NCBI RefSeq assembly: GCF_003957255.1
Contig: NZ_QDIE01000003.1
Coordinates: 62,001 to 126,000, forward strand
DNA: 64,000 nt
DNA from: Actinotignum sanguinis
GTDB lineage: Bacteria > Actinomycetota > Actinomycetes > Actinomycetales > Actinomycetaceae
Direction of reading: 5' to 3'
The notes under the pieces are model-generated. The model saw nothing but the letters and a program-made list of their open reading frames with translations. It was not told the origin of the DNA and searched no databases. The translations under genes and the position numbers were made by a program. Positions 18,389 through 27,892 of this stretch are shown here, one piece after another (position 1 is the first letter of the stretch; each line of letters begins with the position of its first letter).

Positions 18389-20236
18389 ATGACCATTGCG
18401 GTTGCCTACAAAATTGCCGGTGATCCGCGCTCAGCGCACGTTTTGGATTCCGGTGTGGTGGATTGGAGCGGCGCGCGCCTCTCCATTAGCGACGACGACG
18501 CCGTTGCCATGCGGGCAGCGCGGGAACTCGGCGACGCCCTGGGCACCGAGGTTGTGGGTATCACCCTGGGCCCCGACTCCATCGGCACCCCGGCGCTGCG
18601 CAAGAACGCGCTCTCCAAAGGTCCGGATCGCCTCCTCGTGGTGAGTGATGATGCCACCACCAGCTGGAATTCCACCGCGGTGGGGGAGGCCCTGGCTCGG
18701 GTGGTCCAGCGCGACGGCACCATCACCGCACTCATCACCGGTCCGGGTTCCACCGACGAAGGCTCGAAGATGGTTTCCGGCGTTATCGCCGGGGCGCTGG
18801 GCTGGCCGTCTTTCCAGGATGTTTCAGCTATCACCACGGCGGGAGAGGATCTCCTCCTCACCCAGCACACCGGCGGGCAGCGCCGCGAGGTGCGCGTGAC
18901 CGGCCCGGTGGTCATCGCGGTGACCTCCGATGCCGCGGCTGTCAAAGTCCCGGCCATGAAGGATATCCTCGACGCCGCCAAGAAACCCGCCCAACTCCTC
19001 ACCGCCGCCGACCTTGGCGATATGGAAGGGCGTACTCTCGACCCCATCGCGCGTGCGGTTCCGCCCGTCCAGCCTCGGCTTCACCAAATCCTTGACGGTC
19101 CCGGCGCCGTGAGCGAACTCGTGGGAATTTTGGATCGGCGCGGCCTGCTCCCCACCGCTGGTTCCACCGGTATTTCTGGCGATGACGCCGCCCCTCAGGC
19201 CGCCGGCACCCCCGCGGCAGAGGCATCGGCGGCTACCGGCGCTGCCCCCGAGCACGCGGTATGGGTGATCACGGCCGGCGCTGCTATTTCGCCTTTCCTT
19301 CCGGCCCTGCGCCGCTACGATTCAGTTCATGTGCTCGCCCTTGTCCCCGAAGGTGACAAGGCCTCGGAAAGTGCGCAACTGCCCGCCTTCCCAGATGCGA
19401 CCAGCGTGCAGGTCATCACGCACGCCAGCGATGTGCCTCCGGAGGCCCTGAGCGCGGCGCTTACCGAGCTCGTGGATGCCCAACCCGGGGATATTGTGCT
19501 GGTTCCTAATGAGCCGAGCGAACGCGCGCTGGGCGGGGAGATCGCCGGCCGGCGCGGCTGGCCCATCCTCACCGATGTGCGGGAAGTCAGCGCTGCGCAC
19601 GTGGTCAGCGGGCGTTTCGGTGCGATCTCCCTAGAAACTTACGCGCGCGCGGGAGTGACCTTCGTGGGCGTTATCGGATCCCTGCCCGGCACGGGAGCCT
19701 GCTCCGGCGCTGCCGCGGGATCTGGAAATGCGCTCCGCGCGGGCGGAGCTCCGGTAGTGGAGGTAGCGGCCCCGGCCGGCGCGATAGCGCCGGCGCGGAT
19801 CACGGCAGCCGAAGCGGAAGATGTGTCCGAGCGGCGCTTGGCCACCGCCACTCGGGTGGTCGGTGCCGGTCGCGGTTTCGCCGCCAAGGAGGACCTGCGG
19901 CTCTTCCATGAGCTCGCCGAGGTTCTGGATGCCGCGGAAGGAGCAACCCGCCCGCTGGCCGAAGGGGATGCGTGGCTTCCGCGTGATTCCTACGTTGGGC
20001 TTTCGGGCACGGTTATCGCCCCGGATTTGTATATCGCCATCGGTATTTCCGGCCAGCCTCACCACACCGCGGGAGTCACGGATTCCGGCGTGATCGTGGT
20101 GATCAATAATGATCCCGAAGCGGAAATGTTCGAATTCTGTGATTACGGAATCGTTGGGGATCTCTACACGGTGCTTCCCGAGCTCATTACCCTCATCCGC
20201 AAGCGGGTAGCGGCCCCGGCCCCCGAAAGCCGGTAG
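18389..20236 (+). CDS. Fused electron transfer flavoprotein, beta + alpha subunits
   Basis: Encodes 615 residues. The first ~260 resemble ETF beta/FixA (AVAYKIAGDPRS, ELGDALGTEVVGITLG, DDAVAMRAARELG). A Pro/Ala linker leads into an ETF alpha/FixB-like half whose C-terminal FAD domain is clear (PRDSYVGLSGTVIAPDLYIAIGISG, VIVVINNDPEAEMFEFCDYGIVGDL). ETF carries electrons between flavoprotein dehydrogenases and an acceptor and is normally two separate proteins. No acyl-CoA dehydrogenase or ETF-quinone oxidoreductase is nearby. In the alpha domain the usual Gln-His pair reads GQPHHTAG. Partner enzymes are unknown. Confidence 0.88.
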   Translation: MTIAVAYKIAGDPRSAHVLDSGVVDWSGARLSISDDDAVAMRAARELGDALGTEVVGITLGPDSIGTPALRKNALSKGPDRLLVVSDDATTSWNSTAVGEALARVVQRDGTITALITGPGSTDEGSKMVSGVIAGALGWPSFQDVSAITTAGEDLLLTQHTGGQRREVRVTGPVVIAVTSDAAAVKVPAMKDILDAAKKPAQLLTAADLGDMEGRTLDPIARAVPPVQPRLHQILDGPGAVSELVGILDRRGLLPTAGSTGISGDDAAPQAAGTPAAEASAATGAAPEHAVWVITAGAAISPFLPALRRYDSVHVLALVPEGDKASESAQLPAFPDATSVQVITHASDVPPEALSAALTELVDAQPGDIVLVPNEPSERALGGEIAGRRGWPILTDVREVSAAHVVSGRFGAISLETYARAGVTFVGVIGSLPGTGACSGAAAGSGNALRAGGAPVVEVAAPAGAIAPARITAAEAEDVSERRLATATRVVGAGRGFAAKEDLRLFHELAEVLDAAEGATRPLAEGDAWLPRDSYVGLSGTVIAPDLYIAIGISGQPHHTAGVTDSGVIVVINNDPEAEMFEFCDYGIVGDLYTVLPELITLIRKRVAAPAPESR

Positions 20237-20334
20237 CTGCCAGGAAAACGGTAGCGGAGAGCGGCCTCGCCCCCTCGGGTATGAGTGGCAGCCTCGGGTA
20301 GCAATCATTGCGTGATAAGCGCATAGCCTAATAA

Positions 20335-20371
20335 GCGGGGGGAGTAACCGATCCGGTTACTCCCCCCCCGC
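20335..20371. terminator. Bidirectional terminator between ETF and ackA genes
   Basis: GCGGGGGGAGTAACCG / CGGTTACTCCCCCCCCGC with a 3-base ATC loop. The arms differ by two bases in the G6/C8 run. It lies between convergent genes, and one arm ends in a CTGCGTCGTCGTAC copy of the recurrent motif (20371-20384). Confidence 0.8.
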
Positions 20372-20405
20372 TGCGTCGTCGTACCCGAAAGTAACGGGCG
20401 CGTGC

Positions 20406-21581
20406 CTAGACGAGCGTCATGGCCTGCTGCGCGATGGCCAGCTCCTCATTGGTGGGAACCACGAGCACATGCACCGTGGAATCCTCCGTGGAGATCTCAC
20501 GCGCGTTCTTCGAGCGCGTGGAGTTCTTTTCGGCATCGTACTTGACACCGAAGGGAGCCAGGCGATCAAGAACTTCCTTGCGGATAATATCGTCATTCTC
20601 ACCCACACCGGCGGTGAAGGTCAGGGCATCCAGGCCGCCAAGAATCGCGGTGTAGGAGCCGATGTACTTGACGATGCGATGAACGTAAATATCCACCGCT
20701 TCCTTCGCGTTCTTATCTCCCTTTTCCACCATGGCATGCACGTCACGCAGATCGGAAGAACCGGTCAGGCCGGCCATACCGGACTGGCGGTTGAAGAGCT
20801 TATCGATTTCATCGATGGACATCTTCGCTTCGCGAGCCAGGTGGAAGACCGCGGCCGGATCGATATCACCGGTGCGCCCACCCATAACGAGGCCCTCCAG
20901 CGGGGTCAGGCCCATCGAAGTTTCCACCGCGCGGCCCGAATCCACCGCGGAAACCGAGGCGCCGTTACCGATATGAAGCACGATCTGCTTGAGATCATCG
21001 CGACCGAGGATCTTTGCTACCTCACCGGACACATACTGGTGCGAGGTGCCGTGCGCGCCGTAGCGGCGGATCTCATACTTATCGGCAATCTCGCGGTTGA
21101 GGCCGTAACGAGCGGCCTCTTCCGGCAGGCTCTGGAAGAAGGCAGTATCGAAAACCGCCACGTGCGGGACGTTGGGGAGCAGGCGCTGGGCCACCTTGAT
21201 GCCCTCCAGGGCTGGCGGGTTGTGCAGCGGGCCGAGCGGCTGGAGATCTTCGATCTTCTGGCGCACCTCATCGGTAATGAGGGCCGGGCCATCGAAGTAC
21301 TTACCGCCCTGAACCACGCGGTGCCCGACGGCGCGGATGGAGCCGTCATGCAGGGACGGGCCGGCGGCGTCGAAGAACTCGAGCACCTTCTCCATGCCGA
21401 CTTCGTGGTTGGGAATGGGGCCTTCCCATTCGCGCACGTCCTCGCCGTGTTCGTGCTTGACGTGGCCGGAGGGCAGGCCGATCTGCTCCACGAGGCCAGA
21501 GGCGAGTTCCTCACCCGATTCGGGGTCCACGACCTTGTACTTGATCGAGGAGGAGCCGGAATTAATTACGAGAACGGACAA
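20406..21581 (-). CDS. ackA: Acetate kinase
   Basis: Converts acetyl phosphate and ADP to acetate and ATP, the energy-yielding end of mixed-acid fermentation. 391 residues; landmarks are VLVINSGSSSIKYKV, the catalytic region FDTAFFQSLPEEAARYGLN, HGTSHQYVSG and GNGASVSAVDSGRAVETSMG. Translation starts at TTG (21581) with AAGGAG six bases upstream. It follows pta by 70 bases on the same strand, giving the usual pta-ackA operon, and its product path continues from the pfl genes nearby. Confidence 0.97.
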   Translation of the reverse strand: MSVLVINSGSSSIKYKVVDPESGEELASGLVEQIGLPSGHVKHEHGEDVREWEGPIPNHEVGMEKVLEFFDAAGPSLHDGSIRAVGHRVVQGGKYFDGPALITDEVRQKIEDLQPLGPLHNPPALEGIKVAQRLLPNVPHVAVFDTAFFQSLPEEAARYGLNREIADKYEIRRYGAHGTSHQYVSGEVAKILGRDDLKQIVLHIGNGASVSAVDSGRAVETSMGLTPLEGLVMGGRTGDIDPAAVFHLAREAKMSIDEIDKLFNRQSGMAGLTGSSDLRDVHAMVEKGDKNAKEAVDIYVHRIVKYIGSYTAILGGLDALTFTAGVGENDDIIRKEVLDRLAPFGVKYDAEKNSTRSKNAREISTEDSTVHVLVVPTNEELAIAQQAMTLV

Positions 21582-21651
21582 AATGATCTCCTTGTGTCTG
21601 TGACCGGGTGGACGCCCACCCCTATAACTTCAGTGTAATGCCGGGTGCAGC

Positions 21652-23280
21652 TTATTCCTGCGCCTGGATCGCGGTAATCGCCACGGTATTGACGATATCC
21701 TCCACGAGCGCGCCGCGGGAAAGATCGTTGACCGGCTTATTGAGGCCCTGGAGCACCGGGCCCACGGCCACCGCGCCCGAAGAACGTTGCACGGCCTTGT
21801 AGCCGATATTGCCGGCATTCAGATTCGGGAATACGAATACCGTGGCGCGGCCGGCTACCGGCGAATCAGGCAGCTTCTTCTTCGCGGCCGCGGCATCCAC
21901 CGAAGCGTCGTACTGGAGCGGGCCGTCAATAAGAACGCCCTCGGGGGCGAGGCTCTTCGCGAGTTCCGTGGCTTCGCGCACTGCATCCACATCAGGGCCC
22001 TTCCCGGAGGTACCCGAGGAGTAGGAGAGCATGGCCACGCGCGGCTCAATGCCGAATTGCTGGGCGGTGCGGGCCGAATCAATGGCGATGCCGGCCAGCT
22101 CTTCCGGGGTGGGATTGGTGTTGACCGCGCAATCGGCGTACACGTAGACGCGATCATCCATGAGCATGAGGAAAGCACCGGAGACAGTCTTTGTGCCGGG
22201 CTTCATCTTGATGGTCTGGAAGGAAGGAACAATGGTATTCGCGGTGGTGTGGTTCGCGCCCGAAACCATGCCATCGGCGTCCCCCATGTAGACCATCATG
22301 GTGCCGTAGTAGGAAGGATCCTTCATCTTCTCCACGGCCTGCTCGTAGGTCACGCCCTTCTTGGCGCGCAGTTCGGCGAACTTTTCCGCGTAGCGGCGCA
22401 CCCGCTCCGGGTCATCCAGAGAAATGATCTCCGCGCCGGACACATCCACCCCGAGCTCAGCTGCGCGGGCAAGAACCTCATCCTTTTCCCCGACCAGCGT
22501 AATATCCGCGATATCGCGAGCCAGGATCTGGGCGGTGGCCAGCAAAATGCGGTCATCTTCGGCTTCCGGCATAACAATGCGCTTCTTTGCCTTGCGGGCC
22601 CGGGCCGCTAGAGATGCCTGGAAGGACAGCGGGGTAATAACCGAGGATTCCTCTTCCATCGCGGCAACGAGGGTGGCCCGGTCCGCTTCGCTGAAGGAAC
22701 GCGCCTCGCCGTCGGGGAGATAAATAGTAGGAATGCCCAGGTCACGCATGGTAGTGGGCACGGTGTCATCAGCGTCCACAACAATGAGGGCGCTCAGGGT
22801 TCCATAGCGATCCGCAATTTCCTTCGCGGAAAGCTGGGCAACAACCTCCACCTGCGCGGCACTGCGCTGGGCTGCCGAGACGGCAACGATGCCGGTGGTT
22901 CCCAGGTTGGCGATGGTGCGGCCGGTATGCGAAAGCATCCCGGGATTAATGGGGTCCCCATCCAGAATGCCGAGGATGAGCACCGCGTCGAAGTTCTGGG
23001 CGTAATCGGTGTAGCGATTCACCAGCTGGGTCATGGCTTCTTCTTCGTCAGCCACGTAGGCCTGCCGGCTCGAACCCCAGGCGATATCGCGATCCTCGCC
23101 CCGGCCAACCTGGTCGAGCAGCTGAAGGAAGGCGGAGTCATTTTCGATATTTCCGTTGGTGAACGCCCGGAACACCCCGACGTTCTTGTAAGTGGAGGTG
23201 AGTACATCAACGTAGGCGCTGGCAACCGCCTGGGTGCCCGCATTGCCTTCTACCGCGGTGAAATATACGCTGTAGGTCAC
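21652..23280 (-). CDS. pta: Phosphate acetyltransferase
   Basis: Makes acetyl phosphate from acetyl-CoA and phosphate. The C-terminal catalytic PTA_PTB domain is intact (residues ~215-540: RIVMPEAEDDRILLA, GMVSGANHTTA, SYSSGTSGKGPDVD, NIGYKAVQRSSGA). The N-terminal ~200 residues match the P-loop/DRTGG part of long Pta enzymes but the P-loop is degenerate (EGNAGTQAVAS, no GKS/T), so nucleotide binding there is doubtful. GTG at 23280 with GGAAGGA upstream is chosen; a longer frame reaches 23349. It is co-transcribed with ackA. Confidence 0.96.
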   Translation of the reverse strand: MTYSVYFTAVEGNAGTQAVASAYVDVLTSTYKNVGVFRAFTNGNIENDSAFLQLLDQVGRGEDRDIAWGSSRQAYVADEEEAMTQLVNRYTDYAQNFDAVLILGILDGDPINPGMLSHTGRTIANLGTTGIVAVSAAQRSAAQVEVVAQLSAKEIADRYGTLSALIVVDADDTVPTTMRDLGIPTIYLPDGEARSFSEADRATLVAAMEEESSVITPLSFQASLAARARKAKKRIVMPEAEDDRILLATAQILARDIADITLVGEKDEVLARAAELGVDVSGAEIISLDDPERVRRYAEKFAELRAKKGVTYEQAVEKMKDPSYYGTMMVYMGDADGMVSGANHTTANTIVPSFQTIKMKPGTKTVSGAFLMLMDDRVYVYADCAVNTNPTPEELAGIAIDSARTAQQFGIEPRVAMLSYSSGTSGKGPDVDAVREATELAKSLAPEGVLIDGPLQYDASVDAAAAKKKLPDSPVAGRATVFVFPNLNAGNIGYKAVQRSSGAVAVGPVLQGLNKPVNDLSRGALVEDIVNTVAITAIQAQE

Positions 23281-23501
23281 TTTCTTATCCTTCCGGCCCC
23301 TGCGGACCCTTGAAAAAATAGGCGTATCCACGCCGGGATATCCCTTCAAATAATCTCACATCTTGCGGGCAGATGTGCATGCCCAGCTCAGTCCCGTGCG
23401 CTCGGATGTGCGCCGTCGTTCTTCCGCGGTGACGAAGGTCCTAGACCCGCACCGGGTGCGGCCCGGCTCCCAGTAGGCGCCGGCGCGTTTTAATCATTAG
23501 A

Positions 23502-25079
23502 ATGAACAGCGTGAATACCAGCGATAATTCCCCGGTTCTTGTTGTCGATTTTGGTGCGCAGTACGCTCAGCTCATTGCGCGGCGCGTTCGTGAAGCACAC
23601 GTTTATTCAGAAATTGTTCCGCATACTATGTCCGCCGCGGATATGCTGGCGAAAAACCCCGCGGCCATTATTCTTTCCGGCGGCCCGGCGTCCGTATATG
23701 CGGAGGGTGCGCCCGCAATCGATAAGGATATTTTTGAGGCCGGGGTGCCCATCCTCGGGATCTGCTACGGGTTCCAGGCGATGGCCCAGGCACTAGGCGG
23801 GCGCGTGGGGCGCACGGGCACTCGCGAATATGGGCGTACCGAAGCCCGCACCGCCGGCGATTCCTGCCTCTTCGCCGGTCTGGAAGATAAGCAAATTGTG
23901 TGGATGAGCCACGGGGACGCCGTGAGTGAAGCCCCGGAAGGCTTCATCGTTACCGCCGCCACCGATGAAACTCCGGTGGCCGCGTTTGAAGACCGCAAGC
24001 GCCGGCTCTTTGGCGTGCAATGGCATCCGGAGGTGCTCCATTCCCAGCGCGGTCAGGCCGCACTGGAAAACTTCCTCTACGAAGGTGCGGGGATTAGCCC
24101 GAACTGGACTCCTTCCTCCATTATTGACGAGCAAGTGGCCCAGATTCGCGAGAGGGTGGGTTCCGCGCAGGTTATCTGCGCGCTCTCCGGCGGGGTGGAC
24201 TCCTCGGTTGCCGCCGCGCTTGTGCACAAAGCTATTGGCGACCAGCTCACCTGCTTCTTCATTGATCACGGGCTGCTGCGCGCCGGTGAACGCGAGCAGG
24301 TGGAACGCGATTATGCGGAAAGTACCGGCATTCGTATCTTCACCGTCGATGAATCGCAGCGGTTCCTGTCCGCGCTGGCGGGTGTGCGCGATCCGGAAAC
24401 GAAGCGCAAGATCATCGGACGGGAATTTATTCGCTCCTTCGAAAGTGCGCAGCGCCAGCTGGTAGATAAGCTCGGGGGCGGGGAGGATGTGAAATTCCTC
24501 GTGCAGGGAACCCTGTACCCCGACGTGGTGGAATCGGGCGGGGGAGAAGGTGCTTCCAATATTAAGAGCCACCACAATGTGGGCGGCCTGCCCGAGGATA
24601 TGAATTTCGAGCTTATCGAGCCTCTACGCAGCCTCTTTAAAGATGAGGTGCGCGCCATCGGGCGTGAACTGGGCGTGCCGGAGAAAATCGTGGCCCGCCA
24701 GCCGTTCCCGGGGCCGGGCCTGGCGATTCGCGTGATCGGTGAAGTCACCGAAGATAATCTGCGCATCCTGCGTGAAGCGGATGCTATCGCTCGCGAAGAA
24801 CTCACCGCGGCCGGGCTGGACGCTGAGATTTGGCAGTGCCCGGTGGTACTGCTGGCGGAGGTTCATTCGGTGGGCGTGCAGGGTGACCACCGCACCTACG
24901 GGCATCCCATCGTGCTGCGCCCGGTATCTTCCGAAGATGCGATGACGGCCGATTGGGCCCGCGTTCCCTACGATGTGCTCGCCCATATTTCCAACCGCAT
25001 CACCAACTCGGTTGCGGAAGTGAATCGCGTGGTTCTGGACGTAACCTCCAAGCCGCCGGCAACGATTGAATGGGAGTAA
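23502..25079 (+). CDS. guaA: GMP synthase (glutamine-hydrolysing)
   Basis: Aminates XMP to GMP. 525 residues: a class I glutamine amidotransferase domain with Cys in [10 protein letters not shown] and His/Glu in QWHPEV, an ATP-PPase domain with [10 protein letters not shown], and a C-terminal dimerisation domain ([33 protein letters not shown]). ATG at 23502 is only 7 bases past a TTTAAT -10-like hexamer (23489-23494), suggesting a leaderless or near-leaderless mRNA. guaB and guaB3 are about 15-22 kb away, so the guanine genes are dispersed. The spacer 23350-23501 has no gene. Confidence 0.97.
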   Translation: MNSVNTSDNSPVLVVDFGAQYAQLIARRVREAHVYSEIVPHTMSAADMLAKNPAAIILSGGPASVYAEGAPAIDKDIFEAGVPILGICYGFQAMAQALGGRVGRTGTREYGRTEARTAGDSCLFAGLEDKQIVWMSHGDAVSEAPEGFIVTAATDETPVAAFEDRKRRLFGVQWHPEVLHSQRGQAALENFLYEGAGISPNWTPSSIIDEQVAQIRERVGSAQVICALSGGVDSSVAAALVHKAIGDQLTCFFIDHGLLRAGEREQVERDYAESTGIRIFTVDESQRFLSALAGVRDPETKRKIIGREFIRSFESAQRQLVDKLGGGEDVKFLVQGTLYPDVVESGGGEGASNIKSHHNVGGLPEDMNFELIEPLRSLFKDEVRAIGRELGVPEKIVARQPFPGPGLAIRVIGEVTEDNLRILREADAIAREELTAAGLDAEIWQCPVVLLAEVHSVGVQGDHRTYGHPIVLRPVSSEDAMTADWARVPYDVLAHISNRITNSVAEVNRVVLDVTSKPPATIEWE

Positions 25080-25364
25080 CACTCACCGAAAAAAGTGATT
25101 CCTCACACATGTGAGACGGATGGTGACGTGAAGTCGCGTATCGGCGCGCCCGCCGGGGGCGCCGCGGGATTATGCGCCGCTCATCTCACGTGTCAGGGAA
25201 TGTTTTTGCGCAGAAGCGCGTTAGGATAAACGTAGGCGCGGACAGCGAGTGATACACGCCCGCCGCCCGTGCCGGACAATATAAATCGAGAGTCGCTTGT
25301 GCCTGACCGATTGATACGGACAACAGGTAAAAGAATCAGGACTTGTTACCTCGGTGCCGTAGCG

Positions 25365-25384
25365 ATTCACGCGAAAACGTGAAT
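25365..25384. promoter_or_regulatory. Inverted repeat upstream of pfl operon
   Basis: ATTCACG-CGAAAA-CGTGAAT, perfect 7-bp arms with a 6-base spacer, about 50 bases upstream of the proposed -35. The same 419-base spacer (25080-25498) also holds CTCACA-CA-TGTGAG (25102-25115) and CGGAA-TATCTG-TTCCG (25418-25433), the last touching the -35. These are candidate sites for redox or catabolite regulators of the CRP/FNR or Rex type, but none matches a textbook consensus exactly. No gene was seen in the spacer. Confidence 0.5.
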
Positions 25385-25433
25385 GCGGTGCGGACGCAAG
25401 CGTGTGGCAATTTTTCACGGAATATCTGTTCCG

Positions 25434-25462
25434 TTGTGAGTTGCTTTATGCTTGGATAATAA
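25434..25462 (+). promoter_or_regulatory. Putative pfl promoter
   Basis: TTGTGA (25434-25439), 17-base spacer, TAATAA (25457-25462). A leader of roughly 30 bases with AAGGAGAG (from 25481) leads to the pflB ATG at 25499. An alternative -10 is GATAAT at 25455-25460. Confidence 0.5.
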
Positions 25463-25498
25463 CGGGTACTGACACGACACAAGGAGAGTTAGACGCAC

Positions 25499-27598
25499 AT
25501 GGAGCGCACTGCTACCGATACCCCAACAGAGGAAGCCTGGGCGGGTTTCACGTCCGGCACCTGGAATGAAGCCATTGACGTTCGTGACTTCATCCAGAAG
25601 AACTACACCCCCTACGAAGGGGATGCTTCGTTCCTGGCCGGCCCGACGGAGAAGACCACCCGGCTGTGGGAGTCTCTTGAGGAAAATTACCTCTCCGAGG
25701 AGCGTCGTCGTCGCGTGTACGACGTCGACACCGACACCCCGGCCGACATTGACGCTTTCCCCGCCGGCTACATTTCCGAAGATGACGACGTCGTCGTCGG
25801 CCTGCAGACGGATGTTCCGCTCAAGCGCGCGATGATGCCCAATGGCGGCTGGCGCATGGTGGAAACCGCTATCAAGGAAGCGGGCAAGGAAGTCAACCCG
25901 GAGATCAAGAAGATCTTCACCCGCTACCGCAAGACCCACAACGACGCGGTCTTCGATATTTACACCCCGCGTATTCGCGCGGCTCGTTCGTCGCACATTA
26001 TTACCGGTCTTCCGGATGCTTACGGCCGTGGCCGCATTATTGGTGACTACCGCCGCGTGGCCCTCTACGGTGTGGATAAGCTCATCGAAGAGAAGCAGGC
26101 CATGAAGGATTCGGTGGCCGATCAGCCCTTCTCCGAGCACTGGGCTCGTTTCCGTGAGGAACACGCAGAGCAGATCAAGGCCCTGAAGAAGCTCAAGACC
26201 CTCGGTGAAATTTACGGCTTCGATATCTCCGGCCCGGCGAAGAACTCGCGTGAAGCCGTGCAGTGGCTGTACTTCGGCTACCTCGCTTCCGTGAAGAGCC
26301 AGGACGGCGCGGCCATGTCCATCGGCCGCCTGTCCGCTTTCCTCGATATTTACTTCGAGCGTGATCTGGCCGCCGGAACCATTACGGAATCTGACGCGCA
26401 GGAAATGATTGACAACCTCGTCATGAAGCTGCGTATCGTCCGCTTCCTGCGCACCATCGATTACGACCAGATCTTCTCCGGTGATCCTTACTGGGCCACC
26501 TGGTCGGATGCCGGTTTCGGTGATGACGGGCGCACCCTCGTCACCAAGACCTCTTTCCGCCTGCTCCAGACCCTGCGTAACCTGGGTCCGGCTCCGGAAC
26601 CGAATATCACCATTTTCTGGGATCCGGCACTTCCGGAAGGCTACAAGGAATTCTGCGCGGCTATTTCCATCGAAACCTCCTCCATCCAGTACGAATCTGA
26701 CGAACAGATTCGTAACCAGTGGGGCGACGACGCCGCCATCGCGTGCTGCGTTTCCCCGATGCGGGTGGGCAAGCAGATGCAGTTCTTCGGCGCGCGTGTG
26801 AACTCCGCTAAGGCTCTGCTTTACGCCATCAATGGCGGTCGCGATGAAATGACCGGCAAGCAGGTGACCGAACCGGGTCTGTTCACCCCGATCGAAGGGG
26901 ACGGCCCGCTCGACTTCGACGAAGTCTGGCAGAAGTACGAAGAGATGCTTGACTGGGTGGTTGGCACCTACGTTGAAGCGCTCAACATAATCCACTACTG
27001 CCATGACCGCTACGCCTATGAAGCGGTGGAGATGGCTCTGCACGATTCGGAGATCATCCGTACCATGGGTTGCGGTATTGCCGGCCTGTCCATCGTGGCG
27101 GACTCGCTTTCCGCGATCAAGTACGCGAAGGTTTACCCGGTTCGTGATGAAACCGGCCTCGTTGTTGACTACAAGACGGAAGGCACCTTCCCGATTTACG
27201 GTAACGACGATGACCGCGCTGATGACATCGCGGCTACCGTGGTCCACACCATCATGGCGAAGATCAAGGCGATCCCGATGTACCGTGACGCCATCCCGAC
27301 GCAGTCGGTGCTGACCATTACCTCCAACGTGGTGTACGGCAAGGCCACGGGTTCCTTCCCGTCCGGTCACAAGGCTGGTACCCCGTTCTCCCCGGGTGCG
27401 AACCCGGAGAACGGCATGGACACCCACGGCATGGTGGCGTCCATGATGTCCGTTGGTAAGCTGGATTACAAGGATGCCCTCGATGGTATTTCCTTGACGA
27501 ATACCATTACGCCGGCTGGCCTCGGCCGCAATAAGGACGAGCAGGTCAAGAACCTGGTCGGAATTATGGACGCCGGCTTCATGGCTGAAGAAGACTAA
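25499..27598 (+). CDS. pflB: Pyruvate formate-lyase catalytic protein lacking the glycyl-radical tail
   Basis: Cleaves pyruvate with CoA to acetyl-CoA and formate under anoxia. It matches PFL end to end up to residue ~699, including the Cys416-Cys417 pair in ACCVSPMRVGKQMQFFGARVN. It then stops at NLVGIMDAGFMAEED; the C-terminal ~60 residues with the radical Gly (RVSGYAV) are absent. That segment is encoded by a separate gene 42 bases downstream in the same frame, behind two in-frame stops (27596 and 27635), so readthrough cannot join them. Known PFLs are ~750-790 residues in one chain. AAGGAGAG precedes the ATG. Confidence 0.96.
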   Translation: MERTATDTPTEEAWAGFTSGTWNEAIDVRDFIQKNYTPYEGDASFLAGPTEKTTRLWESLEENYLSEERRRRVYDVDTDTPADIDAFPAGYISEDDDVVVGLQTDVPLKRAMMPNGGWRMVETAIKEAGKEVNPEIKKIFTRYRKTHNDAVFDIYTPRIRAARSSHIITGLPDAYGRGRIIGDYRRVALYGVDKLIEEKQAMKDSVADQPFSEHWARFREEHAEQIKALKKLKTLGEIYGFDISGPAKNSREAVQWLYFGYLASVKSQDGAAMSIGRLSAFLDIYFERDLAAGTITESDAQEMIDNLVMKLRIVRFLRTIDYDQIFSGDPYWATWSDAGFGDDGRTLVTKTSFRLLQTLRNLGPAPEPNITIFWDPALPEGYKEFCAAISIETSSIQYESDEQIRNQWGDDAAIACCVSPMRVGKQMQFFGARVNSAKALLYAINGGRDEMTGKQVTEPGLFTPIEGDGPLDFDEVWQKYEEMLDWVVGTYVEALNIIHYCHDRYAYEAVEMALHDSEIIRTMGCGIAGLSIVADSLSAIKYAKVYPVRDETGLVVDYKTEGTFPIYGNDDDRADDIAATVVHTIMAKIKAIPMYRDAIPTQSVLTITSNVVYGKATGSFPSGHKAGTPFSPGANPENGMDTHGMVASMMSVGKLDYKDALDGISLTNTITPAGLGRNKDEQVKNLVGIMDAGFMAEED

Positions 27599-27640
27599 AA
27601 CTCTAAGATTCAACCCCCAACAAAGAAAAGAAGGTAAAAA

Positions 27641-27889
27641 ATGGCTAAGACCTACGAAGAGCGTCTCAAGTCGATGAAGGCTGCTCGCGAAGATAACGGT
27701 GGGGTGCAGGGTCTGTACCACGCCAATATCAACGTGCTGGATCGTTCCACCCTCGAGGACGCGATTGATCACCCCGAGAAGTACCCGAACCTGACCGTTC
27801 GCGTTTCCGGCTACGCCGTCAACTTCGTGAAGCTGACCCGCGAACAGCAGCTCGACGTTCTTTCGCGTACCTTCCATCACTCGGCATAA
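27641..27889 (+). CDS. Stand-alone glycyl-radical subunit of pyruvate formate-lyase (GrcA-like)
   Basis: An 82-residue protein that is essentially the missing C-terminus of [24 protein letters not shown], then RVSGYAVNF with the radical Gly57, then [15 protein letters not shown]. It has its own start, a good ribosome site (AGAAGG, 6 bases before ATG) and an extra charged N-terminus ([21 protein letters not shown]) with no counterpart in one-chain PFLs. E. coli GrcA/YfiD is an autonomous radical domain that rescues damaged PFL; here the main enzyme has none, so this subunit should be obligatory. The PFL activase is encoded next. Confidence 0.9.
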   Translation: MAKTYEERLKSMKAAREDNGGVQGLYHANINVLDRSTLEDAIDHPEKYPNLTVRVSGYAVNFVKLTREQQLDVLSRTFHHSA

Positions 27890-27892
27890 CAA

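Noticed and set aside
20469-21638. 389-codon plus-strand frame over ackA
   Set aside because: Antisense of acetate kinase; no ribosome site or domain.
25415-27892. 825-codon open frame antisense to pflB
   Set aside because: It exactly shadows the strongly conserved pflB and radical-subunit genes; His/Val/Gly-rich composition with no domain; caused by high-GC codon bias.
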